DNA from: Hordeum vulgare subsp. vulgare
Lineage: Eukaryota > Streptophyta > Magnoliopsida > Poales > Poaceae
Assembly (NCBI RefSeq): GCF_904849725.1
Contig: NC_058520.1
Coordinates: 319,435,186 to 319,499,185, forward strand
Length of the DNA: 64,000 bases
Reading direction: 5' to 3'
Shown: positions 47,001-58,984 of the stretch, one piece after another
How the letters are laid out: each line of letters starts with the position of its first letter
Numbering within the stretch: the stretch's first letter is position 1
Program-made: the position numbers and the translations under genes
The notes under the pieces: generated by a model
Told to the model about the DNA's origin: nothing
The model's database searches: none
The model's input: only the letters and a program-made list of their open reading frames with translations

Positions 47001-49019
47001 TAGTGGAAATTTCAGCTTCAGGTATTTTTCTCTTATTGGTGATGATGTCTTTCATATACTTTGAATAAGGAGACATTTTTAAGATATCAGTCAAGCAAGT
47101 TCGCAAAAAGACTGGCCTTAGCATTTTAGCAAAACCTTGAAAGTCTTCATGATCTTTATTTTTAGTTGACTTAGGTGGAAAGGGCATAGGGTTTTGAACC
47201 CATGGTTCTCTTTCCTTTCCTTGTTTTCTAGCCATAAAGTCTCTTTTATCATATCTTTTATTCTTGATTTGTGGGTTATCAAGATCAACAACTGGTTCTA
47301 TCTCAACATCTTTACATGTTCCTTTATCATTTGTTTGAGTGTCTTCATGAACCTCATCATTATCTTTTTCATTATCACAAGGTGAGTGTTCATTACCAGA
47401 TTGAGTTTCAGCATCAGAGATAGAAACTTCACTATCATTTTCAGGAGCATTTTCTATTTCATGTTCACTAGAGGCAGGCAAATTCCTATTATTTTTCTTC
47501 TACTTTTTATTTTTAGAAGCACTAGGTGCATCATTGTTAATTCTTTGAGAGTCTTGTTCAATTCTCTTTGGGTGTGTCTCAGGATAGAGTGGTTCCTGAT
47601 TCATTTTACCTCCTGTAGTGGCTACTCTAATAGCAAATTTACTTATATTATTGTTCATTTCATCAAGTAACTCCCTTTGAGATTTAGCAACTTGTTCTAA
47701 TTTAGTTTGAACCATAGAGGCATGCTTTCTTACAACTCTAACATCATTTGGGATTCTAAATAACATGTCACTTAAGCGAGCATTCATGTCACAGTTGTAT
47801 TTTAATTGTTTCATAACATTTGTATTTGAAGTGATCATTCTTTCTAATGTAATTATCAAACTCATAAAGCCATTGACTAGGATGTTTATTACGAGGATCA
47901 TCACTATCATTGAATTTCATTAAAGATTTTACCTCTACCACCTTAGCTGGTGGTGGTCTTCAAGCCCATGTGTTTCTTCGATATGTTGTAAATTTTTGAC
48001 ATCCTCGGCTTTAATACCCTTTTCCTTCATAGATTTCTTTGCCTCTTGCATATCTTCAGAACTCAGCTATAAGATACCCTTCTTATTCGGAGTGGGTTTA
48101 ATTGGTGTTTCAGGAGGAGTCCAATCATCATATTTTTTCAATATGTTATTCAATAATTATTCAGCTTGCCCAATAGTTCATTCGTTGAAAATACAACCAG
48201 CACAACTATCTTGGAAACCCTAGAAGCATCGGTTAGTCCATTATAGAAGATATCGAGTATTTCATTTTTCTTAATAGGATGATCAGGCAAAGCATTAAGC
48301 AATTGGAGAAGCCTCCCCCAAGCTTGTGGGAGACTCTCCTCTTCAATTTGCACAAAGTTCAATATTTCCTGCAAGGTAGCTTGTTTCTTGAGCACGGAAA
48401 TATTTTTCAGAGAAGTAATATATCATATCCTAGGGATTACGCACTCAACCAGGAGCATGAGTTTTGTACCAAGCTTTAGCATCACCCTTTAATGAGAATG
48501 GAAATAACTAGAGAATATAGTAATAGTGAATCTTCTCATCATGAGCAAAAAGGGTGGCTATATCATTCAACTTAGTAAGATGTGCCACAACAGTTTCAGT
48601 TTCATAACCATGGAAAGGATCAGATTCAACTAAAGTGATTAACTCTGGGTGGACATAGAATTCATAATCCTTATCATCAATAAAGATAGGTGAAGTAGCA
48701 AATCAGGATCACATTTCATTTTAGCATTCAGACATTTTGCCTTATACTTGCATAATAATTTCTCTAGATCATCTCTATCCTTACAAGCAATAATATATCT
48801 AGTTGCTTCCTCACTCATAGTATCACCTTCCAAAACCTTTGGAAATTCATATCTAGGAGGACTAGTTCTAGTAGGTGTTTCAAGATTCTCAGTTTCAAGT
48901 TCATCATCAGATTCAACAATATCATGATGTCTTACTCTAGCAATTTCTTCATCAAGAAATTCACCTAGTGGCACATCATCATTAAGCAAGGTACTAGCAT
49001 CATCATGAGTAGTATTCAT
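46918..49019 (-). pseudogene. gag of element G
   Basis: Split over several minus-strand frames. 48639-49019 is an acidic N-terminal stretch (DVPLGEFLDEEIARVRHHDI). 48150-48395 is the Retrotrans_gag core (FVQIEEESLPQAWGRLLQLL). 47500-47910 is a helical region (MVQTKLEQVAKSQRELLDEM). 46918-47481 is a charged linker leading into the protease (YMKDIITNKRKIPEAEISTM, then PKKLGHPGIPTI). At least three frame changes or stops separate these parts. Order and spacing match the gag-protease half of Triticeae Gypsy elements. Confidence 0.7.
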
Positions 49020-49244
49020 AGAAGAAGTAGCATCATCAATAACTTGCTACATATCAGAACTAATAGCATGTTGTGGTGTTGCAAGTTTGTTTATAATAGA
49101 AGATAAATCTAAAGCGAAGCTCAATGGCAGTTTCTCACCTCCCCTCGTCTTAGAGGGGAAATCTTAGTCTTAGAATCCTTTAGATTCTTCATAGTGATAA
49201 TATGATAATAATCCCAAATGACTCAACAAATATTGCTATGGTCA

Positions 49245-49260
49245 CTGGCAACGTCGCCAG
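49245..49260 (-). other. Primer binding site of element G (degraded tRNA-Asp type)
   Basis: CTGGCAACGTCGCCAG on the + strand, compared with CCGGCAACGGCGCCA expected; ten bases from the 5' LTR start at 49271. Confidence 0.6.
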
Positions 49261-49270
49261 AAAAAAGTCT

Positions 49271-50679
49271 TCATAACCCACAAGTATAGGGGGTCGCAAC
49301 AGTTTTCGAGGGTAGAGTATTCATCCCAAATTTGTAGATTCTACACAAGGGGAGCCAAAGAATATCTGAAGGTATTAGCAGTTGCGTTGTCAATTCACCA
49401 CACCTGGAGATTAATTATCTGCAACAAAGTGATTAGGAGCACAGTAATATGATAGTTTTGATGATAGTAGCAGGAGCAGCAATAACAGTAACAGTGATAG
49501 AAGTGATTTTGTAGCAGTAACGATAGGAGTAGCAAGAGTAGTAGCTTAGCAAGAAAAATATAAGGTAAATTCGTAGGCATTGGATCGGTGACTCGTTGGA
49601 CGATATTCATCATGAGACAGTTATAATCTAGGGTTATACGGCACTAGCTCCAGTTCATAAATATAATGTAGGCATGTATTCCGTAAATAGTCATACGTGC
49701 TTATGGAAAGAACTTACATGCCATCTTTTGTCCTACCCTCCTGTGGTGGTGGGGTCCTATTGGAAACTAAGGGATATTAAGGCCTCCTTTTAATAGATAA
49801 TCGGAACAAAGCATTACCACACGGTGAATACATGAACTCCTCAAACTACGGTCATCATCGGGAGTGGTCGCGACTATTGTCACTCCGGGGTTGCAGGATC
49901 ATAACACGTAGTTCATGACTATAACTTGCAAGACCAGATCTAGTACATGGATATAATGGTGATAACATAAATGGTTCAGATCTGAAATCATTGTTTCTGG
50001 GCCCAAAGTGACAAGCATTAAGCATGGCAAAGTCACAGCAACATCAATCTCAAAACATAGTGGATACTAGGGATCATGCCCTAACAAAACTAACTCGATT
50101 ACATGATGAATATCATCCAACTCCTCACTAACCAGCAAGCCTACGAAGGAATTACTCACTCCCGGTGGGGAGCATCATGGAATTGGAGATGGAGATGTGT
50201 TGGTGATGACGAAGATCGAAGATCCCCCTCTTCGGAGCCCCAAACGGACTCCAGATCTGGCCTCCTGATGAAGAACAGGAGACGGCGGTGGATCCATCTC
50301 ATGAAACGCGATAATTTTTTCTCCCTGATTTTTTCTAGAATAATGTGATTTTATATCATCGGTTTCACGGTCATAGGGGCTACCAGGCGGGGACAACCCA
50401 CCTGGGCGCGTCTGGGGGGCAGGCACGCCCTGGTGGGTTGTGCCTACCCAGGTGCCCCCTCAAGTGGCTCTTGGCTCTAGAAATTCTTTTATTGATATAA
50501 AAAATCCTCGCAAAGTTTCGCTCCATTCCGAGAACTTCTATTTCTGCCCAAAAACAACACCATGGTAGTTCTGTTGAAATCAGTGTCAGTCCGGGGTTAG
50601 TTTCATTCAAATCATGCAAATTAGAGTCCAAAACAAGAGGAAAAGCGTTAGGAAAAGTAGATACTTTGGAGACATATCA
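49271..50679 (-). repeat. 5' LTR of element G
   Basis: TCATAACCCACAAGTATAG...GGAGACATATCA, 1409 bases; the first base pair TG has become TC. It keeps the roughly 170 bases deleted from the 3' LTR. Confidence 0.8.
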
Positions 50680-50684
50680 ATTAG

Positions 50685-52284
50685 CTATAGTATACTTCAA
50701 GATTTTTGGTTTAGTCCTTCTCTCAAAACCTTTGAGATATGAATAGCATGGGTGGTATTGTAATTGAATTATATGAGATGATACTATCGATGATATAGGA
50801 TGATTTTGCTTGGAGAAATAGGTAGGATTGTTGAGATGATAGACGTTCACTCACATCCTAAGTTCCTTGAAACCCCGAAGCTTTACCGAGCCATAATATG
50901 GTCATATTATGACCATAGGTCTTGGCTGAAAGTCATTAGAGAGTGACCAATACTTCACTTGGACCACCACCAATCATGTACATGAGGAAGATGGACATGA
51001 AGCACTATATTATGTTGGATCACAATTTTCTCAACAAGTGACCATCGGGAACAAATCCCCGCTCCTCTCACATATTCCATGAACAATGTGCTTATGGGAT
51101 GCTTGGAGAAATATGTTGTTGTCCTCATTGTTGACATACTTATTTACCCAATAAGATAAGGAACACTCTAGGCCTAATTGGATACCACAAGCACTAATTG
51201 CCATTCTTCTCGAGTGTAAGGTTTTACCTTGAAGAAGTGGACTCCGTGAAGTACCCTCCAAGTAGCAAGGGATAATCTTACCCAAGACAAAGAATCACTA
51301 TGGTTGGGAAACCAAGACGAATAAGAAGATTGTAGAGACGCCAACTACCACTCCTCTACCGGCTACATCAGCAAGAATATGTCAAGAAGCACCGACGTTT
51401 AAGTGCGACGACACCTTTGGAAAGGACGTGAATCCTGATGGGATCATGGTGAAACCCTTGTCAAAGGTGGTTCACCCCGCTTACCAAGCCTGAGAGCTTG
51501 GGGAATGGATGGCTGGTCTATACTTTTGGATAGCCAGCTCATCTAGGACGCCACATCAAAAACATTCCTAGGTGGCATAACCCGTTTTAAACATAGAGTC
51601 TCTAAGCTTACACTTGGGGACGATACTCAACCCAAATTTTCCACAAAGGACTATACTAAGAGGCAAAAAGACCATACGCTCGAAGACAGACTAGAAAAGT
51701 GCATCCGTGATGACGAAGACAAAGGGCTGAAGATGAATGAAGAAAATACCTAGGCAACTTACTCAAAGCAGAGGATCTCGATGAGAAGCCTACATTCACA
51801 CGCTTCAACACTCCCAACGTTGAAGACCGCATGCGACTGAAGGTCACCTACTTTAAGGAAGTCAAGGATTTCCCCATCAACGGGAAGCTACACCAAAACC
51901 TTGACCCTTCTATTCTAACACGAGACATATTATCTCACTAACCAATATGGACAAACCCTAGAACCAGCATGTAGACACACTACCTTGCCACGTATTCTGA
52001 CTTCAGAATACACATGCAAGCTAGACCCTTGCCCGAACCTCATTCACCAAGCCCTTGACCTATAGTAGAGCCTAACATATTGCAGGAACCCCGTTCACTC
52101 TCAAACGAAGCCAATGGAAGGACCCGAAGAAGAATTATCAAGCACTTGAAGACCCAGTGGAGCAATCACATCAAAGAAGAATCAACACGGGAACATGAAG
52201 GCTACCTCAAACCCAAATTTCCCTATCTTTTCCACGCCTAGCCTAGGAATCTCGGGGACGATATTCTTGTAAGAGTGGTAGATG
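50685..52284 (+). other. 3' interior of element C with a pol C-terminal remnant
   Basis: Mostly noncoding. At about 52120-52240 one frame reads IIKHLKTQWSNHIKEESTRE then HEGYLKPKFPYLFHA and, after a stop, NLGDDILVRVVDVS, which resembles the tail of Gypsy polyproteins just before the 3' LTR. The block 51069-51370 is repeated at 56982-57297. A polypurine-like stretch (AAGAGTGGTAGATG) precedes the LTR at 52285. Confidence 0.5.
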
Positions 52285-55200
52285 TGTCACACCCTGTGAT
52301 TTTCCTGTACTGACTAAGTCAGCATACCTCAAAAATTAGGACCAACTTTTTTTTTGTGTTCTAGTGATGCTTGACTTGATCGCTTGTTTGCTTGTTTGTG
52401 ATTTGAAATTCACAAAAACCCTCCTACTCTCTAGACTCATTCTCTTGATCCAAAGTCTTGGACAAATGACCATACCATGTGTACAAGTCATAAAATTATT
52501 TTTACAAAATATTATTTTCACCAAATAACATTTATTTGACTTGGCTTTTCAAAAACCCCATGAATTGAGGTTTGTACTACAAGTCCTACATATAGGGAAG
52601 ATGTTTTGCCCCAAATATTTTATATGGATCCTATCATCAAAAACACTTGCCAAAACCACAAAAAATATTAAAAAGTTATTTTCGAATTTTATTTAAATTC
52701 CTATTTCTGTGCCCGGAAATGCTTTTTATAGGGAAAAGTTATTTTTATACTTTCAAAATATTTTATAAAGTTTAGGTAAACTTAGTGTACATATATTTTC
52801 CAACTATATAAGAGTTCCAACACATGGTCTTGTCTAGAATAATGGACAACACCCTCCAAAACCCTTTATGTCTATTTCAAGTATATGAAATATTTCTATA
52901 AGAAGTATTCTCAAATAATTCGAGAAAAATTCTAGCAATTCACACATGAGATGTCTGGTGATATTGCCAAGTCTCATCTGCATCCTAATTGTTTTGATTC
53001 ACGAAAATATACCAACACCCTATGTGTCCAGATCCAAACTTGAGCAACTTTACATTGCCAAGTTTCTACAATTATTATCAAACTTTGTGGACATGTTCTA
53101 ATACCCTAATAATGCATACACACCAAGTGGTGCATCAAGGAGAATAGATCCACTTGTACAAATCTCCCGAAAATCATTCCTACTGATTTCTAGAGTTGGG
53201 TAATATTGCATTGTCAAGTGTCCCCATTTGGTCCCAAACTTTATGGACATGCTATAACCCTCAAATAATTTCACCACACCAAGTGGTGCATAGATGGAAC
53301 AAATTTGCATGTCTAGATCTAGACAAAACCATTACTGTTGATTTTGAGGGTTTATTACGTTTGCACTAGAAATTTTCTCCAAATAATCTCAAATTTGGTG
53401 GTCACCCTCATTTCTACCCCCTATTTGATCCTGTTAAGTCTCATGGCAAGTAGACTCCATTTACTTGCCCAAAACTACATCAAACTCCTTCTCGTGATAG
53501 TTGGAAGTTATTGTTTTCACCTTTTATATATATCTCCTTGACCCCAATTTTTTACCACAACCTTTTGTAGTTGCCTTGCACCTACTGTAAACTTGTCTTG
53601 GCCACAGATCCATGATTGAGGGGTAAAAACGTACATTTTACACCGTGGACATCACCTTCTCCCACCCCTCCTTGCTTTCCCTCTCAACCAAGACACCCAA
53701 AAAGCATGCTATCCCTTTCCTGAATTGTTTACTCCCTCCTAGGTCTAGTGGAGAAGCTTGGCCGCGCCTAGTACGCAAGTGCCAGCGCTAGAGCGCGTGC
53801 AGACGCACCCATGCCGGCCAAAAGCCTGCTCTGGAGCATGCTGCAAGGCACTCAAGAGTTGACGCCATGCCGCTGACCACCTTGGGCTCCTCGACTGCGC
53901 CAGTCAAGGTCCCTCGACGTCCGCAATGTTGCATGACCTTCCCCCCCTCCTCTCTCTCCCTCCTGCTATCTTCCATCGCATGCGCGTCGGCCGCCCGACA
54001 AAACCAATGGGCGATATCGCACGCGAGAGACCCTGGCGATCTGTCTCTCCATTTCTCGCCTCATATGAACTTGGTCGACACCCACAAACTCCGTAGATGT
54101 GCCCTGGAACTTCCCCGTGGCCCCTAGCCTCGCCAGTGTCGCGTCGTTGGACGCCGTCAATGAGGAGCTCGCTCGAACCATTTAAGGCCTACCCCTGCTC
54201 CCTATGGACATCTCTCGATCACTCTCCACTCAGAGGACCTCCTCGAGCTAGGCATTCTTTCCCTCGTGACCTCCATCCACCTCCTATGATCGAATCCCCC
54301 TTGTCGGCTTTTGCTTAAATTCCAGCCACCTCAGGCTTTTATCCTCCACTGAGCCCTCCAATGGAGTTTCCCTAGGTAGTACGAGCCTTCCCTGTAGTCC
54401 CTTCCTCCTCTAGGGAACCGCCGCGCCTTGCCCATAATCGCCGTCGGCTGCGTCCACCCTGGCCATCTGCCCTCCTCGACCTGGTCCTATCCGGCGGGCA
54501 AACTACATCTAGATTGAGGTGATGCATCACCCCGAGCTCGCAGGCGGCTGGATCAACGGGAACAACCGTCGGGATCCCCGCCATCGCCCTTGCCGAAAGC
54601 AGGAAGATGAGCCTACCCGTGGGCCCCGGCTATCAGCGGTACGCCGGCCGGGCCGGACTATTTAAGTAGAAGCAACTTGCCGGCATAGACACTTTCGCGC
54701 CAAGAAAGAATTCTCCCTAGCATACTCTAGGGAGTACGCTTTTGGCGTGGTCTCTACATAGGTGCAGTTGCGCTACTAGGCTAGCCCAATAGCTATTCCA
54801 TGCACGGTGCACCATTTAGCGCTTGTGGAAATCATCTTTTTCTTATTTTTTTGACAGGTTCAAAAATCCACAATAAATTCATATAAACTCGAAATTTGAT
54901 GATTCAAATTTCTACATTTTACTAAAAATGGCACCTATCATTTGGTACAACTTCCATAATATTTCACCACAATATTTTTCCCTGTTCAAATTTAAATTTG
55001 AATTTGAATTACTAGGGACCACTTTTCAAATTCCCTAGAGCATCCAAACCTACCCCAAACAGAGTGGTTGAAATTCCTAGATGTCTATAAAATCATGAAC
55101 TATTTATCTAGCCATGGTTAATTTTTTACCATGCATTGTTTTCGCTAGATATAATAAATATCCCCTTTAGCATTTATTCCATCTTAGAAAACCCATAGGA

Positions 55201-56983
55201 AATTCATCGCAACTCCAAATCCAGTGAGACCACTTCTAATTTTTTTTTCTAAAATCATTACCGAACTAATAGGCACATCCACTCAAATTTATAAATATGT
55301 TTCCTGTAGACATATTATATGATCCTCAATTCCTCCATGTCCACTATTCAAAGATCTCTGGTGATCCAAATACATTAGAACAAACTTTATGTTCTTTCTT
55401 GAGACCATAGGTCTCCAAGAAAAATAAAACTCATATTTGTAGAGTAGTTTTATTTTCTCCTTGTTGTGTTGCTTATTGTGGTTGTTTCTCGTTGTAGTTG
55501 ACGAACTGCTCGGAGTTGGATCATAAGCTTGTGAAGACCTCAAAGAATTTGCAGAGCCAGGCAAGCAGCCCCTTGACAATGACTTGAACCTTTTTATGCA
55601 TGTAATATATCACCTTACCGTGTTGCATTTGAACCATTTTTAATCAGTGACCATCTTGGTGATTTGTCTCCGAAAACTCCTCATTGATACTTGCACTAAG
55701 CATGACCCTACCTTCCTACGAGGGTTGTGCGGGTGGGAAATAGTAGGATGGTATGTAGTTGCTAAGCAAAGGGATGGGATTATGCATGGTGTTCGAAACA
55801 ACGGTGTTTTCAAACACATCTCGAAGATTCCATCGGGTGCCACTAATGCCCGAGGGAGATGATGTTGAGATAGGTAACCACTTGAGAAATAAGCGTTGTA
55901 CCAAGGCAAGTGAATGTGTGGTTTTGAAACGGATTAGATTTAAGATTTGTCTACCGCTCTCAACCTTAGATGTACAACCACGAGTGGGATGGGGCTTTGT
56001 TGATTACTGTGGTCAGTACTAGCTTAGAGCGCACATTACTAGTTGCGGGAGTGACGTGGTCACTCTCTATACAGGTTCTTGCTGGAAAGGACGACCATGG
56101 GCTGTTTTCATAGACACCGGGCACAATGTTACTTGTGATGTACATCATGAAGGTTGGCACCAATGACTGGACTCTTGGATGGTATCGTCATGGGAAAGGC
56201 ATTGTTCGGGTACGTACCTCGGGTACAAAAATACTGTGAGTCATGGATTGACATGAAAGTTTCTCGATTATTGTGGGTGAAGTGTGCAACCTCTACAGAG
56301 TGTAAAACTATCCGAATAGCCATGTCTACAGTTAAGGATAGTTGGGTGGTACTGCTTAAACTATGTCCACACATTTTCGCAAAACTTGTTGTGTGTGTGT
56401 GATAGATGACACTTGAGATAAGCTAGATGACTTGACCTGACGGTAGAACATGAGATGTTCAAACCTTGCTTACTGATATCTGTAACTTGTTCATATGGAT
56501 ATCTGGAACCCCATGATGCATTCTTTTACAAGTTATATTGACTATGTGTTTGCACTCAAAATCAGATTTCCGCAACTTACCTATTTAGTGCTATATCATG
56601 CATTGTTGTTTCTTTGTTCCAAACATGGGTTAGTTGCGAGTACATTCAAAGTAGTCATTGGCTTTCCACTAGTTATTTTATTGTCTAGGCATAAGAGCAT
56701 AGGATACATGAAGAATACTTTGGTGACGTACGTGCGAGCTAGGGCGCTTCCCAGTCAGAATGCATGTAGGGTTAAGGCAGATGGCATGGATTCATGTTAT
56801 CATTGAAGATTTCCGCTCCAAATATATGAAGACTTGGCCAGAAAGGCCATATTTGAGTAAAACGACATGTAATGGATGTAAGACTCTTGTTACTCAGTTT
56901 CTATGTGTTCAGTGAGTATTGATCTCTAGGATCATTGGGCACGTACATTCAGTGATTGCGACTTATGAGTCGGGGTCCCCACA
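52285..56983 (+). repeat. 3' LTR of element C, 4.7 kb
   Basis: TGTCACACCCTGTG...CGGGGTCCCCACA. The middle and right parts match 2986-3597 and 25270-27582 of the 5' LTR, which fixes the family and shows empty sites for the CACTA (53810), A (about 54420) and D (about 56976) insertions. A TATA-like TATTTAAG lies at 54658-54665. No gene; open frames at 53.8-54.6 kb and 55.3-56.8 kb are LTR sequence. Confidence 0.8.
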
Positions 56984-57298
56984 CATGTATCCCATGAACA
57001 AAATGTTTATGTGATACTTGGAGAAATATGTTATTGTCCCCGTGGTGACATACTTGTTTATCTAAGAAGAGTAAGGAACACCTTAGACCTATTTGGATAA
57101 GCCCCAAAGCACAAGTTGCCATGCTTCTCAAGTGTAAGGTTTTACCTTGAAGAGGTTGGACTCCTCGAAGCACCCTCCTTATAGTAGAAGACGATCTAAC
57201 CCAAGCAAGATGAAGAACCACTACGGATGGGAAACCACGATGAAGAAGAATAAGCAAGAGAAGTCAACCACCAGTCCTCTCCTGGCTACATCAAGTAG
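56984..57298 (+). other. Second copy of C 3' interior, right of the 3' LTR
   Basis: CATGTATCCCATGAAC to CTACATCAAGTAG aligns with 51071-51370 with moderate divergence (shared ACTTGGAGAAATATGTT-like and GTGTAAGGTTTTACCTTGA text). Normally host flank or the primer site would follow an LTR, so this is a remnant of an adjacent or recombined C element. It is cut at 57298 by the Copia fragment. Confidence 0.7.
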
Positions 57299-57870
57299 AC
57301 TACATCTATCCTTGATATGTTATAGTTCATCAGAAGCTCTCACAGCTTGGTGGCAGTGACTTTGGAGAACCATCACTATCTTATCTGGAAGATCGACTCC
57401 CACTTGATTAAAGCGATTGTCGTACTCAGATAATCTGAGCACACGCTCAACGATTGAGATTTTATCCTTTACATCATGGACAAAGAATCTTGTCGGAGGT
57501 CTCATACCTCTTAACAAGGGCACAAGCATGAAATTACAATTTCATCTCTTTAGAACATCTCTTATGTTCTGTGACGTTGCAAAACGTCTTCGACGCCTTG
57601 CTTCTAAGCCATTAAGTATTTGCACTGAACTATCGTGTAGTCATAAAAAACGTGTATGTCGGATGTTCACAACATCTACAGACGACGCTCGAGGTGCAAC
57701 ACACCGAGTGGTGCATTAAGGACATAAGCCTTCTGCGCAGCAACGAGGACAATCCTCGGTTTTACAGACTCGGTCTGCAAACTTTGCTACTATCAACTTT
57801 CAACTAAATTTTCTCTAGGAACATATAAAAACCGTAGAGCTATAGCGCAAGCTACATCGTTATTCACAAA
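57299..57870 (-). pseudogene. gag fragment of a BARE/WIS/Angela-type Copia element
   Basis: Minus-strand text resembles the N-terminal half of BARE/WIS gag: FLEK near 57820, then (frameshifted) a KFADRVC block, and in one open frame DKISIVERVLRLSEYDNRF followed by NQVGVDLPDKIVMVLQSHC. The end is cut inside the capsid region (ASDEL) at about 57299. Many stops and shifts. It sits downstream (minus strand) of the leader and LTR at 58985-60806, where gag is expected. Confidence 0.65.
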
Positions 57871-58984
57871 GACCATCAGACTATGTTCATGACAATTAGT
57901 TCAATTAATCATATTACTTAAGAACTCCCACTGAAAAAGTACATCTCTCTAGTCATTTGAGTGGTACATGATCCAAATCCACTATCTCAAGTCCGATGAT
58001 CACGTGAGTCGAGAATAGTTTCAGTGGTAAGCATCTCTATGCTAATCATATCGACTATATGATTCATGCTCGACCTTTCGGTCTCATGTGCTCCGCGGCC
58101 ATATCTGCACATGCCAGGCTCGTCAAGCTTAACCCGAGTGTTCCGCGTGTATAACTGTTTTGCACCCGTTGTATTTGAACGTTGAGTCTATCACACCCGA
58201 TCATCATGTGGTGTCTCGAAACGAAGAACTGTCGCAACGGTGCACAGTCGGGGAGAACACAATTTTGTCTTGAAATTTTAGTGAGAGTTTACCTCATAAT
58301 GCTACCGTCGTTCTAAGCAAGATAAGGTGCATAAAGGATTAACATCACATGCAATTCATAAGTGACATGATATGGCCATCATCATGTGCTTCTTGATCTC
58401 CATCACCAAAGCACCGGCATGATCTTCTTGTCACCAGCGTCACACCCATGATCTCCATCATCATGATCTCCATCAACGTGTCGCCATCGGGGTTGTCGTG
58501 CTACTCATGCTATTGCTACATGATCATATCATACATCCAATATATCACATCACATCGTTGGCCATATCACATCACAAGCATACCCTGCAAAAACAAGTTA
58601 GACGTCCTCTAATTGTTGTTGCATGTTTTACGTGGTGACCAAGGGTATCTAGTAGGATCGCATCTTACTTACGCAAACACCACAACGGAGATATATGAAT
58701 TGCTATTTAACCTCATCCAAGGACCTCCTCGGTCAAATCCGATTCAACTAAAGTTGGAGAAACCGACACTCGCCGGTCATCTTTGAGCAACGGAGTTACT
58801 CGTAGCGATGAAACAAGTCTCTCGTAAGCGTACGAGTAATGTCGGTCCGAGCCACTTCGATCGAACAATACCGCGGAATCAAGAAAAGACTAAGGAGGGC
58901 AGAAAAACGCACATCACCGCCCACAAAAATTTTTGTGTTCTACTCGAGAAGACATCTATGCATGAACCTAGCTCATGATGCCAC
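57871..58984 (-). other. 5' leader and primer site of the BARE/WIS/Angela-type element
   Basis: Noncoding leader between LTR and gag. The bases next to the LTR on the minus strand are GTGGCATCATGAGCTAGG, a BARE-type primer-site region for initiator-Met tRNA, diverged. The leader text (for example CGGTTTCTCCAACTTTAG on the minus strand) matches the BARE/WIS leader as I remember it. The plus-strand frame at 58839-59060 is a shadow. Confidence 0.65.

Larger units (their letters stand above)
41975..50679 (-). mobile_element. Element G: Gypsy-type retrotransposon with gag and protease only
   Basis: Inserted in the interior of C with 5-bp flanks GTTAG and ATTAG (one mismatch). LTRs are at 41975-43216 (3') and 49271-50679 (5'); a tRNA-Asp-like primer site at 49245-49260; a polypurine tract next to the 3' LTR (AGCTTGGGGGAGT on the minus strand). 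Genes are gag and protease on the minus strand (46418-49019). The 3.2 kb between protease and polypurine tract has no RT, RNase H or integrase signature. It is probably a non-autonomous element mobilised in trans. The family is an abundant Triticeae one (Fatima/Sabrina-like by memory). Confidence 0.8.

Noticed and set aside
53788..54584. Several GC-rich frames that looked like a host gene
   Set aside because: The same sequence recurs at 2986-3597 and 25270-25560 as LTR C; no intron structure or domain is visible.
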